13,680 nucleotides of DNA, from NCBI GenBank assembly GCA_964458125.1, contig CAYWHE010000104.1, forward strand, positions 1-13,680, written 5' to 3'. Position 1 is the stretch's first letter; each line of letters opens with the position of its first letter. The notes beneath the pieces are model-generated. The model was not told the origin of the DNA, ran no database searches, and was given only the letters and a program-made list of their open reading frames with translations. This DNA comes from CAYWHE01 sp964458125. Lineage in GTDB: Bacteria > Bacteroidota > Bacteroidia > AKYH767-A > OLB10. The translations under genes and the position numbers were made by a program. Of the stretch, positions 1-8,141 are shown piece after piece.

Positions 1-943
1 TGTAATCCCCGATATTAAAAGCCGGAGAACCCTGAACAATTTCTCCGGGAGTGGTCAGGCTGGAACCGATCCCGCTTTGTGCGGCAACTTTAACGCCATC
101 GGCTATGGTAATATGCCCCACAATGCCAACCTGTCCGCCAATCATGCAGTCCTTTCCTATTTTTGTGGATCCTGCAATGCCTGTCTGGGCTGCAATTACC
201 GTGTTTTCACCAATTTCAACATTATGCGCCACCTGAATAAGGTTGTCCAGCTTCACACCCTTCCGGATGATGGTGGACCCAAGTGTAGCCCTGTCAATAG
301 AGGTATTGGCCCCGATTTCAACTTCATCCTCTATCACAACGTTGCCAATTTGCGCTACTTTATTGTAAGCACCCGTTCCCGGAGCAAACCCGAATCCGTC
401 TGCACCGATAACCGTATCGGCATGTAAGGTGCAATTGGCGCCAATCACACAATCCGAATAAATTTTGGCGCCTGAAAAAAGGGTTGTATTTTCCTTAATA
501 ACCACGTTATCACCGACATAGGCCTGGGGGTAAATTTTTACTTTATGGCCTATGACGGCATTGTTCCCGATATAGGCAAAGGCCCCTATATAAACATCCT
601 TTCCGATTGTTGCGCTGGGCGAGATATAGGCATGTTCCTCAATTCCCTTTTTATCCCGCTGTATCTGGTTGTATAGCTGGAGAAGTTTCGCAAAACTCTG
701 GTAGGCATCCTCCACCCGGATCAGTGTAGCCTGAACCGGCTGTTCAGCAACAAATGATTTGTTGACAATGACAATGCTGGCGCCCGTCGTGTAGAGGTAC
801 TGGATGTATTTGGGATTAGCAAGAAAACTCAGCGAACCGGGTACACCCTCCTCAATTTTGGCCAAACGACTTACCGTTGCAGATGGGTTTCCCTCTACAA
901 TGCCTTCCAATAAGTCACTGATTTGCTGAGCCGTAAACTCCAT
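1..943 (-). CDS. lpxD: LpxD, UDP-3-O-acylglucosamine N-acyltransferase (partial, C-terminus off window)
   Basis: Reading the minus strand from the ATG at 943 gives 314 codons without a stop, continuing beyond the left edge; E. coli LpxD is about 341 residues, so only the C-terminal helices are missing. LpxD adds the second 3-hydroxyacyl chain, from acyl-ACP, to UDP-3-O-acylglucosamine in the cytoplasmic lipid A pathway. The N-terminal uridine-binding domain carries LSFLANPKY (about residues 38-46). From about residue 100 there are many hexapeptide repeats of the left-handed beta-helix type (IGKDVYIGAFAYIG, IGANTSIDRATLG). LDNLIQVAHNVEIG places the catalytic histidine at residue 240, matching His239 of E. 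coli. In Bacteroidota the next gene is often an lpxC-fabZ fusion, which would lie off the left end. A TAnnTTTG box 48 bases upstream supports this start. Confidence 0.97.
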   Translation of the reverse strand, partial: MEFTAQQISDLLEGIVEGNPSATVSRLAKIEEGVPGSLSFLANPKYIQYLYTTGASIVIVNKSFVAEQPVQATLIRVEDAYQSFAKLLQLYNQIQRDKKGIEEHAYISPSATIGKDVYIGAFAYIGNNAVIGHKVKIYPQAYVGDNVVIKENTTLFSGAKIYSDCVIGANCTLHADTVIGADGFGFAPGTGAYNKVAQIGNVVIEDEVEIGANTSIDRATLGSTIIRKGVKLDNLIQVAHNVEIGENTVIAAQTGIAGSTKIGKDCMIGGQVGIVGHITIADGVKVAAQSGIGSSLTTPGEIVQGSPAFNIGDY

Positions 944-991
944 GAAGATCTTTGCGGGTGTTAGTTTTTAGGAAATTAATGAAACAAAGGC

Positions 992-999
992 CAAAAATA
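992..999 (-). promoter_or_regulatory. Predicted -7 promoter element for lpxD
   Basis: On the minus strand this reads TATTTTTG, an exact match to the Bacteroidota -7 consensus TAnnTTTG, 48 bases before the lpxD start codon. I see no convincing TTG/TTTG -33 element at the usual distance, so the call rests on the -7 match, its orientation and its place in a divergent intergenic region. Confidence 0.5.
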
Positions 1000-1136
1000 C
1001 AAATATTGACCGATTGAATTACAGGCCGGAAATTATTTTTAGACAGTGCCATGGTTTCCCTTCTATTCAAAACAATCTTAGATTTGTAAGGCAGACAGGC
1101 CTGAACGGAACTTCAATTTCCTTCCCATCGATTCCC

Positions 1137-1144
1137 TATCTTTG
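1137..1144 (+). promoter_or_regulatory. Predicted -7 promoter element for threonine aldolase
   Basis: TATCTTTG matches TAnnTTTG exactly and lies 34 bases before the ATG at 1179. Transcription would begin near 1150, so the upstream in-frame TTG at 1014 would lie outside the message; this helps fix the start codon. The -33 region has only a weak TTTC (1117-1120). Confidence 0.55.
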
Positions 1145-1178
1145 GGTTGTTTTTTTATCTAACTTTATTAAATACCTG

Positions 1179-2207
1179 ATGATCATTGATTTAAGAAGTG
1201 ACACCGTAACACGACCCACCCCGGGCATGCTGGCCAATATGTTGCAGGCTCCGTTGGGTGATGATGTATTTATGGAGGATCCTACAGTAAAAATGCTGGA
1301 GGAAAAAGCGGCGGCACTATTCGGACATGAAAACGCACTTTTTTGTCCATCCGGCACCATGACCAACCAGATTGCCGTTAAAATCCTGACCCTGCCTGCC
1401 GAAGAAATTATTTGTGACCGGAATTCACATGTTTATATGTATGAAGGGGGAGGACTGGCCTTTAATTCGGGTGTATCCGCTCGACTGATCCAGGGAAACC
1501 GGGGACGTATTTATCCTGATCAGATCCTGGAAAATATAAATCCTGACCAGGTTTATCATCCTGTTACCTCCCTGGTTGTACTGGAGAATACAAGTAACAG
1601 GGGTGGCGGCAGCTATTATACCCTTCCCGAAATGGCAGCGATTAACTCGCTTTGCCGGCAGAAGAAGTTAAAAATACATCTTGATGGAGCCCGGATTTTC
1701 AATGCACTGGCGGAAACAAAGGACAGCCCGTTATCAACAGGATCGCTTTTCGACACCATTTCCGTTTGCCTATCCAAGGGCCTTGGTGCACCAGCAGGAT
1801 CATTGCTGATTTCATCTGCTGAAAATATTAAAAAGGCCAGAAGGGTCCGGAAGATCCTGGGAGGCGGAATGAGGCAGTCGGGGATTTTGGCAGCTGCCGG
1901 CATTTATGCCCTTGACCATCATATCAGCAGGCTCCCTGAGGATCACCGGAGAGCCCGGGAACTGGCCGGATTGCTGATGGAACAATCCTGGGTGGAAGAC
2001 ATTTTCCCGGTCGATACGAATATCATCCTGTTTAAACTGTCAGGTTCCCTATCGCCGGAAAATTTCATTGAAAAAATGAAAGCCAGGAATATTCTTATGG
2101 CCACAGCAGGCGGAGGTTATATACGTGCCGTAACTCATCTTGATTTTACCGATGACATGCTTGAGGTAACCCTTCGGCAAATTTCCCGTATGGGGCAGGA
2201 AAAATAA
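1179..2207 (+). CDS. ltaE: Low-specificity L-threonine aldolase (PLP enzyme)
   Basis: The 342-residue product is a fold-type I PLP enzyme that cleaves L-threonine or L-allo-threonine to glycine and acetaldehyde. The N-terminus IIDLRSDTVTRPTPGM is the family signature. Other visible motifs are CPSGTMTNQ (56-64) for the PLP phosphate, RNSHVYMYEGG with the stacking histidine at 84, HLDGAR (167-172) with Asp169 and Arg172, and LSKGLGAPAGS with the PLP-binding lysine at 200. Length is normal for the family (about 335-350). The frame is open upstream to a TTG at 1014, but the extra 55 residues match nothing in the family and lie upstream of the predicted promoter, so the ATG at 1179 is preferred. 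It is divergent from lpxD and appears monocistronic. A related beta-eliminating lyase activity cannot be excluded by sequence. Confidence 0.93.
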   Translation: MIIDLRSDTVTRPTPGMLANMLQAPLGDDVFMEDPTVKMLEEKAAALFGHENALFCPSGTMTNQIAVKILTLPAEEIICDRNSHVYMYEGGGLAFNSGVSARLIQGNRGRIYPDQILENINPDQVYHPVTSLVVLENTSNRGGGSYYTLPEMAAINSLCRQKKLKIHLDGARIFNALAETKDSPLSTGSLFDTISVCLSKGLGAPAGSLLISSAENIKKARRVRKILGGGMRQSGILAAAGIYALDHHISRLPEDHRRARELAGLLMEQSWVEDIFPVDTNIILFKLSGSLSPENFIEKMKARNILMATAGGGYIRAVTHLDFTDDMLEVTLRQISRMGQEK

Positions 2208-2263
2208 ACCGGCACACTGTATAAAAAAGATGGCAGACCATCCTTTTAACCTGATCTTATAAC

Positions 2264-2271
2264 TACATTTG
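2264..2271 (+). promoter_or_regulatory. Predicted -7 promoter element for the barrel-like protein gene
   Basis: TACATTTG matches TAnnTTTG exactly, 15 bases before the ATG at 2287, which implies a very short leader of about 9 bases. A TTTT at 2244-2247 is the only -33-like sequence. It sits in the 79-base gap after the threonine aldolase gene, suggesting independent transcription. Confidence 0.5.
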
Positions 2272-2286
2272 CCGCCAGAATTTTTT

Positions 2287-3093
2287 ATGCGTAAAAACAT
2301 ACTTGGTATTGCGGTATTGTTGATATTCCTGCCGGTGTTCAGGGGAATGACACAACCTGCGGAGTCCCCTGTGAAGAAAAGAAAGAAAGGTACCTTATAC
2401 GTTTCCTGGGGATACAATAAGGATTGGTTTTCCAGGAGCGACATACATTTTTATAATCCGGAAACTGATGCATACGATTTTGTACTCGAAAACGTAAAGG
2501 CCAAAGACAAACCCGGTTTAGCCTATATATTCAGCAGCGACTTATCAGTTCCACAATACGTCTACAGGTTGGGGTATTACTTCGAAAAATACCAGGCAGG
2601 TTTGGAAATCAGTTTTGATCATACCAAGTATATTATGCTTCAAAACCAGGTTGTTCACTTAAAGGGCAGGATCAACGAACGGTATTATGATCAGGATACC
2701 CTGATTCATCCGGCATTTGTTCAGTTTGAGCACACCAATGGAGCGAATTTCCTGATGTTAAACCTGGTTAAACGCATTCATCTTCATCAAACAGCCAATA
2801 AAAAATTCAACAGCTGGGTTATGGTTAAAATCGGGGCAGGACCCGTGGTACCGAAAACGGATGTAACCCTTTTTGGACAGCGTCTGGATAACTGTTTTCA
2901 CATAGCTGGTTATGTGACTGGTATTGAAACGGGGTTTCGGCTGGAAATGCTTCATTACTTTTTCCTGGAGCCCAGCGTAAAAGGAACCTTCGCTAATTTC
3001 AACCGGGTGCTGACGGTATCGGAAGGAAAGGCCCATCATCATTTCTGGACGCTGGAAGCCATTCTGTCCGGCGGTTTTCAACTGGCCTTTTAA
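2287..3093 (+). CDS. Secreted, probably outer-membrane beta-barrel protein of unknown function
   Basis: The product has 268 residues. Residues 1-23 (MRKNILGIAVLLIFLPVFRG then MTQ) look like a cleavable signal peptide. After a basic linker (VKKRKKG) come alternating polar and aromatic strands such as TLYVSWGYNKDWFSRSDIHF and VYRLGYYFEKYQAGLEISFD, and the chain ends in a hydrophobic strand with a terminal phenylalanine (GGFQLAF), the classic signal for outer-membrane barrel insertion. The WGYNKDWFSRSDIHF ... YDFVLENVKAKDKP pattern resembles a family of uncharacterised Bacteroidota proteins I recall, but I know no function. The start is the ATG at 2287; a TTG at 2269 lies inside the promoter box and would spoil the signal peptide. 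The gene ends 3 bases from the convergent parC stop. Aromatic content is high throughout. Confidence 0.83.
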   Translation: MRKNILGIAVLLIFLPVFRGMTQPAESPVKKRKKGTLYVSWGYNKDWFSRSDIHFYNPETDAYDFVLENVKAKDKPGLAYIFSSDLSVPQYVYRLGYYFEKYQAGLEISFDHTKYIMLQNQVVHLKGRINERYYDQDTLIHPAFVQFEHTNGANFLMLNLVKRIHLHQTANKKFNSWVMVKIGAGPVVPKTDVTLFGQRLDNCFHIAGYVTGIETGFRLEMLHYFFLEPSVKGTFANFNRVLTVSEGKAHHHFWTLEAILSGGFQLAF

Positions 3094-3096
3094 CGG

Positions 3097-5223
3097 TCAT
3101 ATGTCCAGTTTAATTTGCTTGGCTGTTGGTTGATTCTTTCCGGTTTCCGGCTTGTTTGCAGGACCTGCTATATTCCTGGCCGGTTCAGATGACGGCTCGT
3201 CCGGTTTGCTGCCGGGCATGGTTTTGACGGCTGCACTGCCTGCAGGATGTATGGGAAAGATTTTTAAAACGGGATACTTCGTAATGATATTTCCAATGGC
3301 ACCCCTGCCTTTCACCAGCATTTCATCCAGATTCAGATCAAGTACCAGGTTTTTAAGTTTTGGCTTGGGCTTTAGTTGAACACGGATGGTCCCGGCATTT
3401 TTTTCCTGGCTGATCGTGAAATAACATACCCTGGAGCCTTCCTTTCCCTTGGTAAGATCGTAAATCTTTTCCCTGGTGATGCCACCAATGGTGAAACGCT
3501 TCAGCATATAGGAGCCACGGGCACCGTCCTGGTAAATCATGTTATAAACGGTTTGATGATCATCCTTATCAAAGATGGCAATATGCAGAATGTCCTTGCC
3601 TACGTAATTTTTATCGGATATCCTGGTCACCGTGAATTTACCGTCACGGGTAAAGGCTATGATATCATCCATATCGGAACATTCGCAGACAAATTCGTCC
3701 TTTTTCATGCTATGTCCCGCAAATCCTTCTTCACGGTTTACGTATAGTTTAGCGTTATTGATGATCACCCGCCTCGCTTCAATGGTTTCAAACTCTACCG
3801 CTATTTTTGTTTTCCGCTCTTTTCCCTTTCCGAATTTTTTCAGGAGGTTTTTAAAATACAGGATGGAGTAGTTTGTCAGATTCTTCAGGTGATCCCGCAC
3901 CTCCTTCATTCTTTCCTCGATACCTTTCAGGCGTTCATTGGCCTTAAAGGAATCAAACCTGGAAATTCTTTTTATTTTTATTTCCGTCAACCGGATAATG
4001 TCATCGGTGGTGACTTCTCTCCGTAATAGTTTTTTATAAGGCCGCAGGCCCTTGTCTATGGCTTCTAGAACGGCATCCCAGGTTTCGCATTCTTCAATTT
4101 TAAGGTAAATGCGTTTTTCAATGAATATTTTTTCGAGGGAAGAAAAGTGCCAGTCTTCATTCAGTTCAGCCAGTTCGATTTCCAGTTCACGTTTTAATAG
4201 CTCCTGCGTATTCAACGTGGAGATTCGCAAAATTTCATTGATGCCCATAAATACCGGTTTGCCGTCAAGGATCACACAACTGTTGGGTGACACAGAAATC
4301 TCGCAATCGGTAAAGGCATACAGCGCCTCAATGGTTTTATCAGTATCTTCAGAAGAATCGGGATGCAGGTGGATCATGATTTCCACAGCAGCGGCAGTAT
4401 TATCCTCAACCTTCTTTATTTTAATTTTTCCCTTGTCATTGGCCGAAAGGATGCTGTCGATCAGGCTTGTGGTGGAGGTTCCGAAGGGTATCTCACGGAT
4501 AAGGAGCGTCTTTTTATCCTTCTTTTCAATTACTGCCCGAATCCTGATCTTGCCTCCCCGCAGACCTTCATTATATTTCGAAAAGTCGGCCGTTCCTCCT
4601 GTCGGGAAATCCGGTAACAGGTTCGTTTTCTTCTTCCGGAGCACATCGATGCTACCCTCAATGAGCTCACAGAAATTATGCGGCAGGATTTTACAGGCCA
4701 GTCCTACAGCAATGCCTTCAACACCCATGGCCAGCAAAAGCGGGAACTTGACTGGCAGGGAAACCGGTTCCCTGTTCCTGCCGTCATAAGATTGTTGCCA
4801 GATGGTGGTTTTGGGATTAAACACCACCTCAAGCGAAAATCTGGAAAGCCTTGCTTCAATATACCTGGAAGCTGCTGCACTGTCGCCCGTATAAATATTC
4901 CCCCAGTTACCTTGTGTATCGATCAGCAAATCTTTCTGTCCCAGCTGAACGAGCGCATCGCCTATGGAGACATCCCCATGCGGATGGTACTTCATGGTGT
5001 TACCAATGAGGTTGGCCACCTTGTTGTAACGTCCGTCCTCCATCTCGTTCATGGAATGAAGAATACGGCGCTGCACGGGTTTTAATCCGTCATCCAGGTA
5101 CGGAACGGCCCGTTCGAGAATTACATAGGAGGCATAATCCAGGAACCAGCTTTGGTACATGCCTGAAACATGCTGCTGTCCGTTGTTTTCGTTAGGAATG
5201 GGGTGGTTGGTTGACTCGTCCAT
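3097..5223 (-). CDS. parC: DNA topoisomerase IV subunit A (ParC), with shortened C-terminal domain
   Basis: The 708-residue product is the DNA cleavage subunit of topoisomerase IV, which decatenates daughter chromosomes. The winged-helix region carries LKPVQRRILHSM (48-58) and KYHPHGD (78-84); the cleavage site is SRYIEARLS with Arg120 and active-site Tyr121. A tower and coiled-coil region follows (about 340-470), then part of a beta-pinwheel (about 485-658). After GNIITKYPVLKIFPI the chain passes into a Pro/Lys/Ser-rich tail (659-708, ending KQIKLDI). Bacteroidota ParC proteins I recall run well over 800 residues, with more pinwheel blades after the GNI.TK motif, so this C-terminus looks shortened. 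The position equivalent to E. coli GyrA Ser83 is Val85; Asp87 is conserved as Asp89. The gene lies 24 bases after parE with no visible promoter between, so the two are probably cotranscribed. A GyrA assignment is disfavoured by the ParE partner and the SRYIEARLS form of the active site. Confidence 0.95.
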   Translation of the reverse strand: MDESTNHPIPNENNGQQHVSGMYQSWFLDYASYVILERAVPYLDDGLKPVQRRILHSMNEMEDGRYNKVANLIGNTMKYHPHGDVSIGDALVQLGQKDLLIDTQGNWGNIYTGDSAAASRYIEARLSRFSLEVVFNPKTTIWQQSYDGRNREPVSLPVKFPLLLAMGVEGIAVGLACKILPHNFCELIEGSIDVLRKKKTNLLPDFPTGGTADFSKYNEGLRGGKIRIRAVIEKKDKKTLLIREIPFGTSTTSLIDSILSANDKGKIKIKKVEDNTAAAVEIMIHLHPDSSEDTDKTIEALYAFTDCEISVSPNSCVILDGKPVFMGINEILRISTLNTQELLKRELEIELAELNEDWHFSSLEKIFIEKRIYLKIEECETWDAVLEAIDKGLRPYKKLLRREVTTDDIIRLTEIKIKRISRFDSFKANERLKGIEERMKEVRDHLKNLTNYSILYFKNLLKKFGKGKERKTKIAVEFETIEARRVIINNAKLYVNREEGFAGHSMKKDEFVCECSDMDDIIAFTRDGKFTVTRISDKNYVGKDILHIAIFDKDDHQTVYNMIYQDGARGSYMLKRFTIGGITREKIYDLTKGKEGSRVCYFTISQEKNAGTIRVQLKPKPKLKNLVLDLNLDEMLVKGRGAIGNIITKYPVLKIFPIHPAGSAAVKTMPGSKPDEPSSEPARNIAGPANKPETGKNQPTAKQIKLDI

Positions 5224-5247
5224 GGATTAAAAAAAATATTTTCGGTC

Positions 5248-7113
5248 TTATGAAACTTCTTCTTCTGCAAGTTCCTCTTCCAGCTTCAGGTTGTTGATGA
5301 TAAATTCCTGTCTTTCGGGTGTGTTTTTACCCATATAATAATCAAGCAAGTGATGGATGGACATCTCCGAGCCTAAATCCACGGGATCCAGCTTCATTTT
5401 TTTGCCGATAAATTTTTTAAATTCATCCGGTGAGATTTCGCCCAATCCTTTAAACCGGGTTATTTCCGGTTTAGGACCCAATTTTTGTATGGCTCCGACC
5501 CGTTCCTTTTCGGTGAAACAATAAATGGTTTCCTTTTTATTCCTGACCCGGAAAAGGGGAGTCTGAAGAATATAAACATGATTGTTTTTAACCAGGTCAG
5601 GGAAAAACTGCAGAAAGAAAGTAAGCAGCAAAAGCCGGATATGCATACCGTCCACATCAGCATCGGTGGCTATCACGATCCGGTTGTACCGGAGTTCTTC
5701 AAGACCGTCTTCAATATTCAAAGCATTCTGAAGCAGATTGAATTCTTCATTCTCATACACGATTTTTTTGGTCAGCCCGAAACAGTTCAATGGTTTTCCC
5801 TTCAGCGAAAAAACAGCTTGTGTATTGACATCCCTCGCACTGGTCATGGATCCGCTGGCGGAATCCCCTTCTGTGATAAACAGTGTTGATTCAAACCTTT
5901 CCGGATGACGGCTGTTAAAATGTGCGCGGCAGTCGCGCAATTTCCTGTTGTGCAGGTTGGCCTTTTTTGCTCTTTCGTTAGCCAGTTTTTTAATTCCGGC
6001 AATCTCCTTCCGTTCCCGCTCCGACTGTTGAATTTTTTTCAGCCAGGCATCGGCTACCTCCTTGTTTTTATGAAGGAAATTATCCAGTTCCTTCTTGATA
6101 AAATCATTGATCCAGTTCCGCAGGGAGGGTCCGTCAGGAGCGGTATTCTGTGAGCCCAGTTTGGTTTTGGTCTGAGATTCAAACACGGGCTCCTGGATGC
6201 GGATGCTGATGGCCGCTGAAATGGATTCGCGGACATCTCCCGGATCGAATTCCTTGTTGTAAAATTCCCGGGCTGTTTTTACAAGCGCTTCCCGGAAAGC
6301 GGCCTGGTGTGTTCCGCCCTGGGTAGTGTGCTGACCATTGACAAAAGAAAAATATTCTTCACCATAGGAAACCGTATGGGTCATCGCAACTTCAATATCA
6401 TCACCTTGAAGGTAAATAATCGGGTAGAGTATCTCTTCATTCAGGTTGGCCTGTAATAAATCGGTCAGCCCATTTTCTGAAAAATAACGTTCCCCGTTGA
6501 AATAAATGGATAGTCCGACATTTAAGAAAACATAGTTATGGATTAGCCGGATGATATGCTCAGGTTCAAAATGGAAATCCGGGAAAATCTGCTCATCCGG
6601 CACAAAGGAAATCAATGTGCCATTGGGGAGATCAGTCTTTTGTTCTTTCGTTTGCCTGGTCAACTTACCTCTTTCGAATTCTGCAACAACGGTTTTTCCT
6701 TCCCGGACGGACTGCACCCGGAAATAGGAAGAAAGCGCATTGATGGCCTTGGTTCCAACACCATTCAGCCCGACTGATTTCTGAAAGGCCTTACTGTCAT
6801 ATTTACCTCCCGTATTGATTTTCGAAACACATTCCACCACCTTGCCAAGTGGAATTCCTCTGCCGAAATCCCGCACCTCCACTTTCGAATCCTTTACCGT
6901 CACATCAATCTGTTTTCCATGTCCCATCACATATTCATCAATGCAATTATCCATGGCTTCCTTTAACAGTACGTAAATGCCGTCATCCCTGGCACTTCCA
7001 TCTCCCAATTTACCAATATACATACCCGGTCTTAACCGGATATGCTCCTTCCAGTCAAGCGACTGAATGCTGTCCTCATTATATTCAAATACCGTTGTCT
7101 GGTTCTTTTTCAT
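5248..7113 (-). CDS. parE: DNA topoisomerase IV subunit B (ParE)
   Basis: The 621-residue product is the ATPase subunit of topoisomerase IV. The GHKL ATPase domain shows KEAMDNCIDE with catalytic Glu52 and Mg-binding Asn56, RDFGRGIP (81-88) and the ATP-lid loop GLNGVG (115-120). The transducer loop QTKTKLG (314-320) contacts the nucleotide phosphate. The TOPRIM domain has FITEGDSASGS with Glu415 and the metal triad DADVDG (Asp484, 486, 488), followed by RFKGLGEI (553-560). The C-terminus ends in an acidic stretch (LEEELAEEEVS). Length fits ParE (about 620-650). It is the first gene of a parE-parC operon and is divergent from the TonB gene. An exact TAnnTTTG box 21 bases upstream supports the start at 7113. 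Confidence 0.97.
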   Translation of the reverse strand: MKKNQTTVFEYNEDSIQSLDWKEHIRLRPGMYIGKLGDGSARDDGIYVLLKEAMDNCIDEYVMGHGKQIDVTVKDSKVEVRDFGRGIPLGKVVECVSKINTGGKYDSKAFQKSVGLNGVGTKAINALSSYFRVQSVREGKTVVAEFERGKLTRQTKEQKTDLPNGTLISFVPDEQIFPDFHFEPEHIIRLIHNYVFLNVGLSIYFNGERYFSENGLTDLLQANLNEEILYPIIYLQGDDIEVAMTHTVSYGEEYFSFVNGQHTTQGGTHQAAFREALVKTAREFYNKEFDPGDVRESISAAISIRIQEPVFESQTKTKLGSQNTAPDGPSLRNWINDFIKKELDNFLHKNKEVADAWLKKIQQSERERKEIAGIKKLANERAKKANLHNRKLRDCRAHFNSRHPERFESTLFITEGDSASGSMTSARDVNTQAVFSLKGKPLNCFGLTKKIVYENEEFNLLQNALNIEDGLEELRYNRIVIATDADVDGMHIRLLLLTFFLQFFPDLVKNNHVYILQTPLFRVRNKKETIYCFTEKERVGAIQKLGPKPEITRFKGLGEISPDEFKKFIGKKMKLDPVDLGSEMSIHHLLDYYMGKNTPERQEFIINNLKLEEELAEEEVS

Positions 7114-7134
7114 CAGATATTGTTAAAAGGGCTG

Positions 7135-7142
7135 CAAAGATA
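7135..7142 (-). promoter_or_regulatory. Predicted -7 promoter element for parE-parC
   Basis: On the minus strand this reads TATCTTTG, an exact TAnnTTTG match 21 bases before the parE ATG. No clear -33 element is visible. Confidence 0.5.
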
Positions 7143-7227
7143 GGCATTCCAGCGGTAATAACCCGCCTTCAGCCATTCAATAGTAGGTATTTCAGGTGAA
7201 TGAATTGATCCCGATACCCTTTAGTTT

Positions 7228-7245
7228 TTAACAGGCAGCTGTTAA
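7228..7245. promoter_or_regulatory. 18-base inverted repeat, candidate operator at the TonB gene promoter
   Basis: TTAACAG, a four-base centre (GCAG), then CTGTTAA form a perfect 7-base inverted repeat. Its right arm overlaps the first bases of the predicted -7 box (7243-7250), a typical position for a repressor site. I found no second copy in the window. It could instead form a short RNA hairpin, but it lies upstream of the predicted transcription start. No regulator gene is nearby. Confidence 0.4.
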
Positions 7246-7250
7246 CTTTG
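7243..7250 (+). promoter_or_regulatory. Predicted -7 promoter element for the TonB-family gene
   Basis: TAACTTTG matches TAnnTTTG exactly. A TTTA at 7220-7223 lies 19 bases upstream as a weak -33 candidate. The predicted start near 7257 leaves an untranslated leader of about 78 bases. Confidence 0.5.
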
Positions 7251-7334
7251 TCTGCTGCTGTCATGCTTTTGTCAGTTTTCAGGTTCGGGTATGGAATCTC
7301 CGGACGGTGACGTTCCTGTAATAAAATCAACATC

Positions 7335-8141
7335 ATGAAACATGCAACCATTTATTCTGAGGCCTGGTGCAACCAGGTATTTGAGCAAAAAAACAAACGT
7401 TACGGAGCCTATAAACTGAGGGTTGAGTCCGCCGGGAGGACCAGGATGGCCATGCTCATTTCCGGATGTTTGTTATTCGCGGTGTTACTGACTCCCCTGT
7501 TATTTGAGTTGATTTCCGGCAGTGCTATTCCGAAATCAGGACCTATCGAAAACTGGCTGACCTATGACCTGACTCCTGTTGAAAGGGTTCCGGTAATAAC
7601 TGAACCGGAGCCAATGGCAAGACATGAAAGAACAGCAGCACCGAAGGCTGTGCCTTCCTTTACCGGCCAAATGGAGCAGGATCTGCATAGAAATCCCGGG
7701 CAAAATGCATCCCCCGTAACCTCCGGCAACTTAGCAGCAGACAGCCTGACGGATGCAGACCCGGTTGAGAATACATTATTTTCAGATTCGATAAGCGAGG
7801 ATAATCACGAGTATCCGCCTGCTGGAATTGAGATTAATCCGGAATTTCCTGGTGGCGAAAAGATGCTGTTCCGGTTTTTATACGACAGGATCAGGTATCC
7901 CGAATCCGCCTACCGGGAAAACAGGACCGGCGTTATCTATGTTTCCTTTCTGATTGACAAAACCGGTCGGGTAGGGGACATCAGAATCGTCAAGGATATA
8001 GCTGAAGAACGGGCTTTTGCAACGGAAGTGATCCGTGTTATCAGCCAGATGCCGGACTGGAAACCCGGAAAACAAAACGGGAAACCGGTTTTTGTCAGGT
8101 ACACCATTCCCGTGAACTTTCAGATTAAAAACGGATTTTAA
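7335..8141 (+). CDS. TonB-family energy transducer
   Basis: The 268-residue protein has the Bacteroidota TonB layout. A short cytoplasmic segment contains FEQKNKRYGAYKLR (16-29), a motif shared by Bacteroidota TonB paralogues. One membrane helix spans about 38-60, followed by a Pro/Ser/Asp-rich periplasmic linker (about 61-160). The C-terminal TonB domain (about 165-266) shows EINPEFPGGEKMLFRFL, IRYPESAYRENRTGVIYVSF, the MPDWKPGKQNGKPV motif and the final strand YTIPVNFQIK. TonB couples the proton gradient, through ExbB/ExbD, to outer-membrane receptors. No exbB, exbD or receptor gene is present here, so the partner is unknown and it may serve a paralogue-specific role. Its stop codon overlaps the stop of the convergent glycosyltransferase gene. 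The candidate operator upstream suggests regulation. Confidence 0.93.
   Translation: MKHATIYSEAWCNQVFEQKNKRYGAYKLRVESAGRTRMAMLISGCLLFAVLLTPLLFELISGSAIPKSGPIENWLTYDLTPVERVPVITEPEPMARHERTAAPKAVPSFTGQMEQDLHRNPGQNASPVTSGNLAADSLTDADPVENTLFSDSISEDNHEYPPAGIEINPEFPGGEKMLFRFLYDRIRYPESAYRENRTGVIYVSFLIDKTGRVGDIRIVKDIAEERAFATEVIRVISQMPDWKPGKQNGKPVFVRYTIPVNFQIKNGF

Noticed and set aside
1014..1178. 55-residue N-terminal extension of the threonine aldolase from a TTG start
   Set aside because: The extension matches nothing in the family and lies upstream of and across the predicted -7 box, so it would not be in the transcript. The family signature begins right at the ATG at 1179.
4109..4789. Long plus-strand open frame (226 codons) inside parC
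   Set aside because: It lies wholly within a clearly conserved gene on the other strand, and its translation is Ser/Arg-rich without any recognisable domain: a shadow frame.
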